DNA of 64,000 bases. It comes from a candidate division WOR-1 bacterium RIFOXYB2_FULL_46_45 (GTDB taxonomy: Bacteria; Margulisbacteria; WOR-1; XYC2-FULL-46-14). The translations under genes were made by a program, and so were the position numbers. Of the stretch, positions 19,618 to 28,601 are shown piece after piece. The notes beneath the pieces were generated by a model. The model was not told where the DNA came from. It worked only from the letters and a program-made list of their open reading frames with translations, and searched no databases. The first letter of the stretch is position 1. Each line of letters begins with the position of its first letter. Where the stretch lies: contig MEUE01000003.1 in NCBI GenBank assembly GCA_001771585.1, positions 434,001 through 498,000 on the forward strand. The letters are read 5' to 3'.

Positions 19618-20222
19618 AATTTATAAACCGCCCAGGCCTGATATGCCGCCGCGACCGAAACACGCGCACTGATCAATCCGGCGCCGCAGCCGCATTTGGA
19701 CCTTTCATCTCCTATCATAACAAAATCCGGCCTAATATATTTAATCTTTATGTCTTGAGGATCCCCATCCCCCGCCAAACCGGAGACCGCGACCACCTTG
19801 AACCCGTTCACAAGAAGGGTATTGACCAGCATCGCCTTCTGGTCGGCGCAATCGAAACATTCGGCCACCACTTCACAGTTCTTGAATTTTTCTATTATAT
19901 TATTAGGATTTAGTTTTTGTTTAGAAATTCGTATTTCGGATTTCGCCTGCCTGCCGGCAAGGCAGGGATTTATTTTCAGGAGGAGATTTTTCAAGGTTTC
20001 CACCTTCGCCTTGCCAATATCCTCCTGAAAATACTGCTGTCGGTTCAAATTGCTCGGTTCAATCACATCAAAATCAACCAAAACCAGGTTGTCGGCCCCC
20101 ATGCGGACCAGATTAATCGCAAGATTTGATCCCAGCCCGCCGCAACCGGCAATCCCGATCTTTTTGCCCTTGAGCTTCTCCCTAACCCCCTTGGTATTTC
20201 GTTCAAAAATCCCGTTGTCCAT
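19608..20222 (-). CDS. thiF: ThiF-type adenylyltransferase for ThiS
   Basis: The short ThiF form has GIAGCGGLGSN as ATP loop, DFDVIEPSNLNRQ as E1 motif, and a C-terminal KCGCGAG. I place the start at 20222 (MDNGIFERN) because TATAAT stands 6 bases upstream, which fits a leaderless transcript. The longer frame to 20282 would run into the divergent lipoprotein gene. A GC-rich palindromic element (19946-19966) encoding LAGRQA plus flanking EIRISKQ is inserted in frame after NPC. Together with thiS this is a second carrier/E1 pair next to the sulfur operon. Confidence 0.85.
   Translation of the reverse strand: MDNGIFERNTKGVREKLKGKKIGIAGCGGLGSNLAINLVRMGADNLVLVDFDVIEPSNLNRQQYFQEDIGKAKVETLKNLLLKINPCLAGRQAKSEIRISKQKLNPNNIIEKFKNCEVVAECFDCADQKAMLVNTLLVNGFKVVAVSGLAGDGDPQDIKIKYIRPDFVMIGDERSKCGCGAGLISARVSVAAAYQAWAVYKLCD
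19946..19966. repeat. GC-rich hairpin element inside thiF
   Basis: Arms CCTGCCT and AGGCAGG enclose GCCGGCA. It reads as part of the LAGRQA segment. The adjoining AT-rich piece also looks repeat-like, so the insertion is probably 50-60 bases in all. Confidence 0.65.
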
Positions 20223-20228
20223 TTTATT

Positions 20229-20234
20229 ATTATA
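20229..20234 (-). promoter_or_regulatory. -10 box of thiF (leaderless type)
   Basis: TATAAT on the minus strand, 6 bases before the ATG of thiF; no ribosome site is present. Confidence 0.6.
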
Positions 20235-20261
20235 TACTATAATCCCCGAGGAGGGATAAAT

Positions 20262-21671
20262 ATGAAAAATATCAAACATCAAACTTCAAAATCCAAAATA
20301 AATCCCAAAGCCCAAAGCCCAACTTCAAAATTTGGGATTTGGAAGTTTGTGGTTGGGATTTGTTTGGCAGTTGGGATTTTGCTGTTGGGATTTTCCGTTT
20401 TGATGGTTGGCTGCGGAAAGCAGGGGAGCGGATCCTCAACCAGCGGCTACACCATACTGGGGATTGTTCCAAACTCCCAGACCCAGGCGCTCTCAATCGG
20501 AGCCAAAGCGACCGCGGTTACACACATTGTCGCGGTTGATTCAAACGGACAGAAAACCCAGGCAACCTTAAGCTCCAACGGAAGCTTCAGCGTTCCGGTC
20601 ACCAAAGGATATCCTTATGCTTTGGGTTTTTATAATAAGAGTGGAACCGTTATCACCCTGCTTGGATACCTTAAACAAAAAGATGTGAATTGGGACTCTC
20701 TTCCGCTTATGAACCCCAGCGGAAGTTCAACCGATCTTGGAACGGTAACAGTCGAGGCAACCAGTCAGGAAGCTATTCCATCAATTAATCTGACCACCTT
20801 AATTAACCAAATGAGCATGGTTGACCAAACCACTGCCTCCTACTACGGGCAGATCGACGGACCAATGGCGGTTTTAACCAATGTGGATGTCGACGGCAAC
20901 GGGGTATTTGATTTTGAAGAAAACAAATCCTATCTTTTCTGGGCCGATATGCAGTTTACCACGACTTCCGAAATCCAAAGCATGTTGACCGATTATGCGG
21001 ATTATATTCCAACAGTAGCCTCTTACGTTTACCAGTTCATTTTCACCGAAGGGGGACAATCGACTGCGGGCAGACGCGCCACCATGACACCCCCCGGAAC
21101 CACCCTTGCTTCCCAAACCGGCGACGCAGCCGCCAACCGCACCGAATGGGTCTTCTCTTTCGGCGCCGGACTCGCTTCGCCAACCGCTCCTCCCAGCGGC
21201 ACCTATACTATTGAAGTTACAGGAGGCGTAGGCACCTACCGCCTCCAAAATTTCCAGCCAAGCCAGATATCTTATGTCGGCGCAACCAACGATATTATTT
21301 ATCCCGTCCTAAAAATAACCACGGATGAAGCGGGCTACATAACGCGCATATCCCATCAGTGGAAAATAAGGAAAAGCGGAGTTGCCCGCAACGCCACCGC
21401 CGAAGAGATCAAAACGGTAGAAGATACCCAGGTCAACACTTCGCGCGGGTTCTCCCACAGCAGTCCGTTTTTTAGTTTTAATTTCAGCGACGGGGCCTCC
21501 ACCAGCCCGTTAAATTTTTACAGGGATAATAGTTACACCGATATTACAACCGTAACCATCGACGATACCGCTTCAAGCTCCAGGCGGGTCTTATATTCTG
21601 ATGTAACATTAATTTCCGTAACTTATAATTTAACCTCAAGAACTGTTCACCGGTTTTGGTTTAGTAAATAA
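20262..21671 (+). CDS. Lipoprotein of unknown function, paralogue 1
   Basis: A long polar N-terminal stretch made of repeat-like sequence (20272-20345) is followed by a hydrophobic segment and the lipobox MVGC. The mature part begins GKQGSGSSTSGYTILG and is mostly beta-rich. DVDGNGVFDFEE at about residue 207 is a calcium-binding loop of EF-hand/dockerin type. The next gene is a clear paralogue with the same order of motifs. AGGAGG stands before the ATG. The protein is probably anchored in the outer or inner membrane; its task is unknown. Confidence 0.78.
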   Translation: MKNIKHQTSKSKINPKAQSPTSKFGIWKFVVGICLAVGILLLGFSVLMVGCGKQGSGSSTSGYTILGIVPNSQTQALSIGAKATAVTHIVAVDSNGQKTQATLSSNGSFSVPVTKGYPYALGFYNKSGTVITLLGYLKQKDVNWDSLPLMNPSGSSTDLGTVTVEATSQEAIPSINLTTLINQMSMVDQTTASYYGQIDGPMAVLTNVDVDGNGVFDFEENKSYLFWADMQFTTTSEIQSMLTDYADYIPTVASYVYQFIFTEGGQSTAGRRATMTPPGTTLASQTGDAAANRTEWVFSFGAGLASPTAPPSGTYTIEVTGGVGTYRLQNFQPSQISYVGATNDIIYPVLKITTDEAGYITRISHQWKIRKSGVARNATAEEIKTVEDTQVNTSRGFSHSSPFFSFNFSDGASTSPLNFYRDNSYTDITTVTIDDTASSSRRVLYSDVTLISVTYNLTSRTVHRFWFSK

Positions 21672-21684
21672 GGGGAGGAAAAAA

Positions 21685-23034
21685 ATGAAAAAGACACTTT
21701 CGATCGTTTTTGGTTCGCTTCTTGTGATACTGCTTCTGCTTGGGGTTGTCATCCACGGCTGCGGGAAGCAGGGCGGCGGATCCTCAACCGGCGGCTACAC
21801 AATTTTGGGAACTGTCCCCAACGCCCAGACCCTGGCGATGGGTATCGGGGCCAAAGCGACCGCGGTTACCCATATTGTCGCGATTGGAGCAAACGATTCG
21901 AAAACCATCGCGACCCTAGACACGACCACCGGTTCTTTTACCGTTCCCGTAACATCGGGCTATCCCTATGTCCTCGGTTTCTTCAACAAAAGCGGCGGCG
22001 CGATAACACTGCTGGGCTATCTTAAGAAGGCCGATGTGGCATGGGAATCTCTCCCTCTTATGAATCCGGTCGGCAGTTCGACCAATTTGGGAACGGTGAC
22101 GGTTGAAGCAAGCTCCGTTGAAGCAACCCCTTCAATTGATGTCACAACTTTAATCGGTCAGATGAATATGAACCTTGCAACCGCAAATCTCTACGGAGCA
22201 ATTGACGATCCCCTGACCGCACTAACCAACCTGGACATGGACGGGAACGGCGAATTTGATTTCCAGGAAAACAAGGACTATCTCTTCCAAATTTATGTCG
22301 GGATGAATACCAGCGGAGCGTATGTCACAGGAGAAATTGATGCCATGCTCTCGGACTACAATTCTAGCTATATTCCAAATCCCGGTTATTATCAATATGT
22401 TTTAGCCGCAAGAGGAGATTCTAAGACCGCCGGTACCGCCGGAACGATCAGTTTTCCGGAAGCGATTACCTCCGCCGGAGGAACAACTTATACCAGCGGA
22501 ACCGGAGCAGTCGGGAATGTAGATTCCAATGCCTGGTCGCTCTTCTTTAGCCTAGGGAGCAATCCGGCTACCTGGCCCGCCACCGCGCCGAACGGAACCT
22601 ACACTATGGAGGTCGGGACATCAATCTATACCGTTAAAAATTTCAAGGCGACCAATGTTTTGGCTTTGGGATCGAACAATAACATCATCTATCCGGTCTT
22701 CCACCTTGTCACCAACGAAGCCGGTTATATCACGACCGCGCAATACAAGTGGAAAAAACTTAACAATGGAACAATTGAAAACGCTACCGCCGCAGAGGTG
22801 CAAGCGATTATCGAAGATACCGCCAATGTTACGACCGGTTTCTCCCATACCAGCCCATTTATATCATTTTTCTCCGATGCGAACACTTTATATGGGAGCA
22901 TCATAAAATTCAGCCGCGACGGGACATCGGTTGATGTAAGTTCGATCGGAAACGTCAAGCCGGCAGACGTGCACCATATCCAGTTTTCTTATAACCTAAG
23001 CTCTCGGGTGGTCTGCAAGTTCGATATGCGGTAG
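21685..23034 (+). CDS. Lipoprotein of unknown function, paralogue 2
   Basis: A normal signal peptide (KKTLSIVFGSLLVILLLLGV) leads to a lipobox-like HGC. The mature protein repeats the plan of paralogue 1: GGYTILGTVPNAQT, AKATAVTHIVA, LLGYLKK, and a calcium-loop motif DMDGNGEFDFQE. The two genes are 13 bases apart and result from tandem duplication. The clean signal peptide here supports the view that the extra N-terminal stretch of paralogue 1 is an insertion. Confidence 0.8.
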   Translation: MKKTLSIVFGSLLVILLLLGVVIHGCGKQGGGSSTGGYTILGTVPNAQTLAMGIGAKATAVTHIVAIGANDSKTIATLDTTTGSFTVPVTSGYPYVLGFFNKSGGAITLLGYLKKADVAWESLPLMNPVGSSTNLGTVTVEASSVEATPSIDVTTLIGQMNMNLATANLYGAIDDPLTALTNLDMDGNGEFDFQENKDYLFQIYVGMNTSGAYVTGEIDAMLSDYNSSYIPNPGYYQYVLAARGDSKTAGTAGTISFPEAITSAGGTTYTSGTGAVGNVDSNAWSLFFSLGSNPATWPATAPNGTYTMEVGTSIYTVKNFKATNVLALGSNNNIIYPVFHLVTNEAGYITTAQYKWKKLNNGTIENATAAEVQAIIEDTANVTTGFSHTSPFISFFSDANTLYGSIIKFSRDGTSVDVSSIGNVKPADVHHIQFSYNLSSRVVCKFDMR

Positions 23035-23282
23035 AAGTTTTACCCTTTTAGTTCATTATAGGTAAAGCCGTAGTTTCTGGTTAGTCGGTCTTAGGTGGAA
23101 TACCGGCCGGCACAGCTCTGCCAAAGAATCTGCTGCCGAGCACTCCTCTTCGTTTTAACCATTGATTTCCCTCACAAGTATACATCGTTGGTTTTGGCCG
23201 TAAATTTCAGTTTAAAAAATAATAAAAAAATATAATACCCCAAAAAATGAAATTTTTTTAAGAAACGAGCGATATAATATAT
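23035..23282. other. Intergenic region, possibly structured
   Basis: No ORF is supported here. The part 23040-23160 is GC-richer than its surroundings and contains short inverted repeats such as GGCACAGCTCTGCC and CCGGCCGG, while 23190-23282 is AT-rich with the promoter of the next gene (TATAAT at 23273). A structured RNA is conceivable, but I could not match it to a riboswitch consensus. Confidence 0.3.
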
Positions 23283-26200
23283 ATGTCAAAAACTGGAGTT
23301 TCAGCGGCCTATCGTCGCCTAACACCTTTGCCGATTGCAAGAAAACCTTTCGGCAATAATATCGGAAAAACTTCTGTTCATGCCACACTGGGTTCGAGAA
23401 TAATATCCGTTAAAAGATCGGAAGATTATCCAATAGAAATAACCCGAGCAGAAGATTGGATAGAAGTTAAGGATGATATTATGGAAATTGAACAAGCGTG
23501 TTTTCACCAAAACTTAAGAGAAAGCGAGGCCTCTTTAAGCTCCGCCTTCAAAGACCCAAACAATATCTTCCTTGTCTTAAAAGACCATAAGGGAAAAATA
23601 ATTGCGTACAGCTATGGAACCCCCCTCGAAAAGGCGGAAGCCGTAAATACTAATGATCCGGAGTGCTATCGTCCAAAAACTCTTTACGTTCAAAGCTCTG
23701 CGGTTTTACCCGATTTTCAGGGCAAAGGGATCGGAAAACGGCTTAAACAAAAAATGGTTGAATGCGCAAGAGAACGCGGATACCATAACATAGCCGGACA
23801 TGCCCGGTCAGGCGCTTCTTTAAAAATAAACCTAAAACATGGAGCTAAGGTGGTAAAGGGCTTCAAAAACTGGGGAGGGACAGGAGAAACCTATTGTTAC
23901 TATTTTTTGCCTTTGGTAGAGATGGCCGGACGGCCCGCAATAAAACCCAAATATGCCAAAGCACCAAAGCTTAGACCCTGGATGCACTTGTATTCTCTGC
24001 TGGCTATGCCTTCAAAACTATTCTCTCATTTGTACCCGACACAAACAATTTGCAGGCTTTATAAAGCGGGCTTTATAAAAGAAGCGGAACTGCTTTTTGA
24101 AAGAACGTTGGCTGCAGCCGAAGAATTTAAATCGATGGGCGGGGACGGACGCTTCGTTTTCTCAAACATCGCAACCCAAATGTTAAGAGAAAGAGTTTTT
24201 GAAATAGCGGGCATTAGCGCGCATTCACTAATTGCGCGGGGGGTCGAAGAAGCCCCTGGATCAGAAAAATACATAATAGAACAGGGGTTCGGCGAATTTG
24301 AAGAAAACCATCGCTTTGAACGCCAGAATGCTTTTTTAAAAGAGCTGCAAACACTTTTGCGGCAAGAAAAATTTGAAAGCGCCATTGAAAGAATGTCTTT
24401 CGCCCCCACCCCCAAAGAATTTAACGATACAATTATTGCTTCAATAACAGGATCATCAATTCCGCAGAAAAAGAAGGCGGGCTTATTAGGCAGACTTGAG
24501 CTGCTCTTGCCGGGGGCATTTCTTGAGTTAGCCGAGGCTTTTCACCAAATAGGCTGCTTAAAAGAGAGTCAAAGATGCTTCCAAAAAGCCGCAAAAAGCC
24601 TAGAAAGAGAAAACCCCGTATCAAGTTTTGTCGATAGATTGCGAATTGCCTCATCAACCGAAAAACACCTCGGTTATGCGGCAGCCGAACCGGCATATCG
24701 GCAACTAAAAGATGAATATGAAACATGGGAACATGAAGACCACTTTTTCCTTCATTTATTCCACCTAACACAGGTTGTCGGAATTCAGCAGCAATACGGC
24801 ACTTCCTGCTTTGAAAACAATGGCCTTATTGAAAAAATTTTTCGGGGATTTGGATGGCGCTCAGACGATACAGAACTTGCCGGCGATTTTATTGCGATTA
24901 TAGATAAAGCCGGAAAAACAGAAGAATACCAAAAACGCTTCGGCGAACTTGACGAAAAGCATTCGGCCGCAATGGAAAATGAGGTCAAAAAATTGTCTTT
25001 TCACAAAGAAAGAGCGGCTTTTTTTCATACAATTGCCGTTCTGGCAAAACAATCACTGGAAACCGTAAAAGAGGCCGCAGACAGAATCAACGCAAGCTCT
25101 CCGTATAAAGAGGGGGAAGAGGAAGTAACCGCTGATGTAATTTCCGCAAAACTAACCGAGGAAGGAATGTATGAGGAAGCCCTTAAATACTTCAGACAAT
25201 ATTCTGGACCATCTCGGGATGAATTATTTCTATGGAAAATTATTGCGGCCGGCAACCCCGACCGGGCCTATCAATTATTTCTTGAGCACAGTGAAAAGAA
25301 AAATTTGCCTAATGAAGATTCTATCGTCTCGACTATAGCGGCAGAGATGCTAAAAAGAGGAGTGGAGTTAAAACAAATATTAACTATTATCGCCGGAAGA
25401 CACCCGACTGTTTACTTAAGCATAATGTCGGAATTAGCGTTTCTTGATCGTTTTGAAGAAGCCTGGCAAGTAGCCGAAAAAGTACGATACAAACATGGCT
25501 TTTCGTTACACCTGGCAAGAAACGTTCTGCATTTGGTTGAAAGAACCCTTGGTTCGGGAGGGCTTGTGCCGGAAAAAGCCGGTACAAACCATTTAGACCT
25601 TGTGGCAGATGATGCCCTGGAAGGATTGCCAAAAGACCTGGCAAAAAAAATAAAAAGGCATCCCGACTCTGCCCAAATCATAAGCCGTATTATGAGCCAA
25701 AATACCCGGACGGCAATCTCAGAGATACCAGAATATGTGGCGGCAAAAATAAAAGAACTTTTTGTTTTTGAAGAAAAAAAATTCAAAGAAGACGATCTGA
25801 TACGGCTATCAAATTTCTTAATGGCGGCGGAATCCATCAGCCGTTCACCCGTAATCTGTCAAAGACTAAGACAAATATCAGAAAAATACAAGGATTCGGG
25901 ACTTTTATGCAGATTAGCCGAAATGTCTTCTGTCTTTATGGAGCTTGGAGAAGAAGACCCTCTTAAAAATGAATTAGAAGCAATCGGTTTCAGGCGCGCA
26001 GACATTGCCGACTCCCACGGATTAAGGACTGCCCTGGCCAACATGAACCGATTCTTGGTCGAAAAATTAGCAGACAAGCTTGGGGTTAAAATTGACACAA
26101 AAGAAGTTGACAGGGAAAATCTTACATGGGATTTAACTAACCTTGTTAAATTGATGAGGACAATTGACACTCTTAAAGAAGAATTAAAACATCCGCAAAA

Positions 26201-27299
26201 ACTGGCCTTTGTTGTTGAACATGCGCTGGTGGGGGATTTTAAACAAGCGGTCGCCGCACTTGAACACAATATAAGATTAAGAAGAGAACTTTCCATAAAG
26301 GGAATCGATACTTCAACTTGGTTAAACTATTCGGCGGAAAGGGTTTTCCGAACAGAAGGATCGGCACAAATTGGAGTGGACCAGATAGCGGCAAAAAGAG
26401 AATTGGAAGAAAGCATAAAATCACTCTTTGGCTCTAATGACGAAAAAAGATACGGAGCTTTCGGAATGAAAAGCCCAAAAGAAGAGTATGTTGAGAGTGA
26501 ACACAGAAGAAGAGTGGGCCCTTACTTTTCAGAATTTTCCGGCTTCTTAAGCAGGCACGGGTTAAATTTTAGCAAGGGTGCTCTTGTTAAAAATGGCGGG
26601 GTAAAAGAAGAAGACCTTATTGCCGTCGCGCAATTTCTCCTTAAATTATCTGTAAGGTTTTCAAAAGGAGCTGTCTCGTCCGAAGCAAAAGTAATCGCTC
26701 AAACAGCCGGAAATCATTTACAGGGAATTGTTAATGAATTACAGGATTCTTCTCCCGCCCTCTCCCCTCAAATACTCCGGGTAAGAATGTGGAAACGAGT
26801 TCCTCAACAGGATTTATTTCAGGGCAATTTTACTGTCTGCTGTATAGCAATAGATGGAAAAGAAGGGAAAGGCGCAATAATCGATTATTTAATTGACGAA
26901 GGATTTAATATGATTGAAATTTTAAACAATAAGGGACAGGTGGTATCAAATGCCCTGCTTTGGCTGGCGGAGGATGAGAATGGAAAAATAACCCTTGTGA
27001 TAGATAATGTTGAGGTTGAACCCGGGCATAAAAAAGAAAAAACAAAAGAAGAAATCGCAAAAAATATTTTTGCTTTTTCCAAAGAGCTGAGCCGTGCCAT
27101 TGGAGCAGAACAAATAATAATTGGAACCGCATATAATGATGTTGAAATATCGGCACACGCAAAAGAACCGAAACAAAAAATAAAATTGAAGAAAATTGGC
27201 GGATCAATTGATAACCTCCCCTATTACCTGGATGTCTTTACTGGTTGGGTTGGAGATCTAGAACAATTACAAGAAAGCAACGCTCACAAAGTTGATTAA
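23283..27299 (+). CDS. Very large GNAT acetyltransferase - alpha-solenoid protein
   Basis: Residues about 45-215 form a GNAT N-acetyltransferase domain, with the acetyl-CoA loop QGKGIG at 146-151 and a preceding strand TLYVQSSAVLPD. About 800 residues of helical repeats follow, some TPR-like (LAEAFHQIGCLKESQRCFQKA; EEGMYEEALKYFRQY). The C-terminal part (about 1170-1320) has strands and a helix in the order expected for a second, degenerate GNAT fold (ALLWLAEDENGKITLVIDNVEVEPGH, then KELSRAIGAEQIII). It may acetylate a protein bound by the solenoid. TATAAT lies 4 bases before the ATG. No family name is known to me for the whole. Confidence 0.75.
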   Translation: MSKTGVSAAYRRLTPLPIARKPFGNNIGKTSVHATLGSRIISVKRSEDYPIEITRAEDWIEVKDDIMEIEQACFHQNLRESEASLSSAFKDPNNIFLVLKDHKGKIIAYSYGTPLEKAEAVNTNDPECYRPKTLYVQSSAVLPDFQGKGIGKRLKQKMVECARERGYHNIAGHARSGASLKINLKHGAKVVKGFKNWGGTGETYCYYFLPLVEMAGRPAIKPKYAKAPKLRPWMHLYSLLAMPSKLFSHLYPTQTICRLYKAGFIKEAELLFERTLAAAEEFKSMGGDGRFVFSNIATQMLRERVFEIAGISAHSLIARGVEEAPGSEKYIIEQGFGEFEENHRFERQNAFLKELQTLLRQEKFESAIERMSFAPTPKEFNDTIIASITGSSIPQKKKAGLLGRLELLLPGAFLELAEAFHQIGCLKESQRCFQKAAKSLERENPVSSFVDRLRIASSTEKHLGYAAAEPAYRQLKDEYETWEHEDHFFLHLFHLTQVVGIQQQYGTSCFENNGLIEKIFRGFGWRSDDTELAGDFIAIIDKAGKTEEYQKRFGELDEKHSAAMENEVKKLSFHKERAAFFHTIAVLAKQSLETVKEAADRINASSPYKEGEEEVTADVISAKLTEEGMYEEALKYFRQYSGPSRDELFLWKIIAAGNPDRAYQLFLEHSEKKNLPNEDSIVSTIAAEMLKRGVELKQILTIIAGRHPTVYLSIMSELAFLDRFEEAWQVAEKVRYKHGFSLHLARNVLHLVERTLGSGGLVPEKAGTNHLDLVADDALEGLPKDLAKKIKRHPDSAQIISRIMSQNTRTAISEIPEYVAAKIKELFVFEEKKFKEDDLIRLSNFLMAAESISRSPVICQRLRQISEKYKDSGLLCRLAEMSSVFMELGEEDPLKNELEAIGFRRADIADSHGLRTALANMNRFLVEKLADKLGVKIDTKEVDRENLTWDLTNLVKLMRTIDTLKEELKHPQKLAFVVEHALVGDFKQAVAALEHNIRLRRELSIKGIDTSTWLNYSAERVFRTEGSAQIGVDQIAAKRELEESIKSLFGSNDEKRYGAFGMKSPKEEYVESEHRRRVGPYFSEFSGFLSRHGLNFSKGALVKNGGVKEEDLIAVAQFLLKLSVRFSKGAVSSEAKVIAQTAGNHLQGIVNELQDSSPALSPQILRVRMWKRVPQQDLFQGNFTVCCIAIDGKEGKGAIIDYLIDEGFNMIEILNNKGQVVSNALLWLAEDENGKITLVIDNVEVEPGHKKEKTKEEIAKNIFAFSKELSRAIGAEQIIIGTAYNDVEISAHAKEPKQKIKLKKIGGSIDNLPYYLDVFTGWVGDLEQLQESNAHKVD

Positions 27300-27321
27300 A
27301 CACTATATCACTATCCCTTGT

Positions 27322-27327
27322 TATAAT
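27322..27327 (+). promoter_or_regulatory. -10 box of bioB (leaderless type)
   Basis: TATAAT, then 6 bases, then the ATG at 27334. No ribosome site is present between them. Confidence 0.65.
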
Positions 27328-27333
27328 AAAAGA

Positions 27334-28314
27334 ATGGACTGTCTCCAATTAGCAGAAGAATCAATCAAAAATAACGGAATTCCTAAAGAGTCCGCCCTTG
27401 CCATCATAAATACCTCCGATCGGGATACTTTTGAGCTTTTAGCCGCCGCCAATAAGATTCGACAACATTTCAAGGGGAACAAAATTAAACTCTGTGCCAT
27501 CGTAAATGCAAAGTCGGGTAAATGCTCCGAAAACTGCTCCTTCTGCGCCCAGTCCGCTCACCATAAAACCAATGTAGAGTCCTACCCTCTTATGGAAGCG
27601 GAAGAAATTGTAAAAAACGCCAAAGCGGCCGAAAAAAATATGGGGGCGACCTGCTTTTCAATTGTCACATCGGGGAAAGCGGTAAATAAAACAGAAGACA
27701 AACAAAAAATCGGTGAAGCCCTGGCAAAAATCAGCAGTGAAACCAATATGAACCGCTGTGTTTCTACCGGAACACTCGATAAAGAGACGATTCTGGAACT
27801 AAAAAAGCGGGGCTTAAAGCGCTTGCACCATAATTTAGAGACCGCTGAATCATATTTTGATAAAGTCTGCACAACTCATACTTATCAAGAAAGAATTGAT
27901 ACATTAAAAGCCGCAAAAGAGGCGGGAATCGAGATTTGCTGCGGGGGAATCTTTAATCTTGGCGAAAGTTTAGAACAGCGCATTGAATTGGCTTATGCAA
28001 TTAAAGAATTAGACCCGGTTTCAGTTCCAATAAATATCTTAAACCCGATCGAAGGGACCCCGGCGCATAAAAATTATAAGCCGATCTCTCCGTTGGAGGT
28101 CTTGCGCCTGATCGCGGCTTATCGTTTTATACTGCCGGATAAAGATATTGGACTTTTCGGCGGCCGGGAATTCGCTTTGCGGGAGCTACAACCGCTGATG
28201 TTTATCGCCGGAGCAAATGTGACCTTAGTCGGCAATTATTTGACTACCAAGGGGCAGGAAGCTCAAAAAGATCTGCGGATGATCAAGGATTTGGGTCTTG
28301 AAATTGCCAACTAA
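27334..28314 (+). CDS. bioB: Biotin synthase
   Basis: Radical-SAM enzyme that inserts sulfur into dethiobiotin. The radical-SAM cluster motif is CSENCSFC, with the second-cluster ligands later in the protein (NRCVSTG, EICCGGIF). The start is set at 27334 because a TATAAT box lies 6 bases upstream and the protein then begins like other BioB enzymes (MDCLQLAEES). The longer frame from 27292 overlaps the previous gene and has no ribosome site. It leads the group bioB - small coiled coil - bioF - bioD. Confidence 0.94.
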   Translation: MDCLQLAEESIKNNGIPKESALAIINTSDRDTFELLAAANKIRQHFKGNKIKLCAIVNAKSGKCSENCSFCAQSAHHKTNVESYPLMEAEEIVKNAKAAEKNMGATCFSIVTSGKAVNKTEDKQKIGEALAKISSETNMNRCVSTGTLDKETILELKKRGLKRLHHNLETAESYFDKVCTTHTYQERIDTLKAAKEAGIEICCGGIFNLGESLEQRIELAYAIKELDPVSVPINILNPIEGTPAHKNYKPISPLEVLRLIAAYRFILPDKDIGLFGGREFALRELQPLMFIAGANVTLVGNYLTTKGQEAQKDLRMIKDLGLEIAN

Positions 28315-28325
28315 GTTGGTATAAT
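28298..28325 (+). promoter_or_regulatory. Promoter of the small coiled-coil gene
   Basis: TTGAAA (28298-28303), 16 bases, TATAAT (28320-28325); the ATG follows after 9 bases. It starts within the last codons of bioB. Confidence 0.65.
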
Positions 28326-28334
28326 TATCGTGTT

Positions 28335-28601
28335 ATGGCGTTAACCAATAAAGATATAGAAAAACTTGTAGAAAAATTTAAAAGCGTCTTTACAACTAAA
28401 GAAGAATTTCAATTTTTAAAATCCGAATTCAAGGAATTAAAAAATGACGTCCTTAACAGTCATGATGAAATCATGAAAAAACTTAATGACATGTCAACCG
28501 ACAAGATTGTAATGATGGGACAATATCGCCGTCATGACACAACCATTGAAGACCACGAGATAAGAATCAAAAAAATAGAAGAGAAGGTTTTAGTCGCCTG
28601 A
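28335..28601 (+). CDS. Small coiled-coil protein, 88 residues
   Basis: The protein begins MALTNKDIEKLVEKFKSVF and is predicted to be one long coiled coil. A paralogue with the same start (MALTKKD) and the same end (KVLV) is encoded at 41958-42221. The function is unknown; such proteins may bind partner coiled coils or the cell envelope. It has its own promoter, and its stop overlaps the CTG proposed as start of bioF (C-TGA). Confidence 0.75.
   Translation: MALTNKDIEKLVEKFKSVFTTKEEFQFLKSEFKELKNDVLNSHDEIMKKLNDMSTDKIVMMGQYRRHDTTIEDHEIRIKKIEEKVLVA

Noticed and set aside
23040-23160. Cyclic-di-GMP or cobalamin riboswitch
   Set aside because: Some words resemble parts of the consensus, but the required conserved core and pairing order could not be found on either strand.
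28598-28601. Readthrough or selenocysteine at the CTGA overlaps
   Set aside because: The two reading frames differ, so readthrough of TGA would not join them; simple reinitiation at CTG explains both cases.
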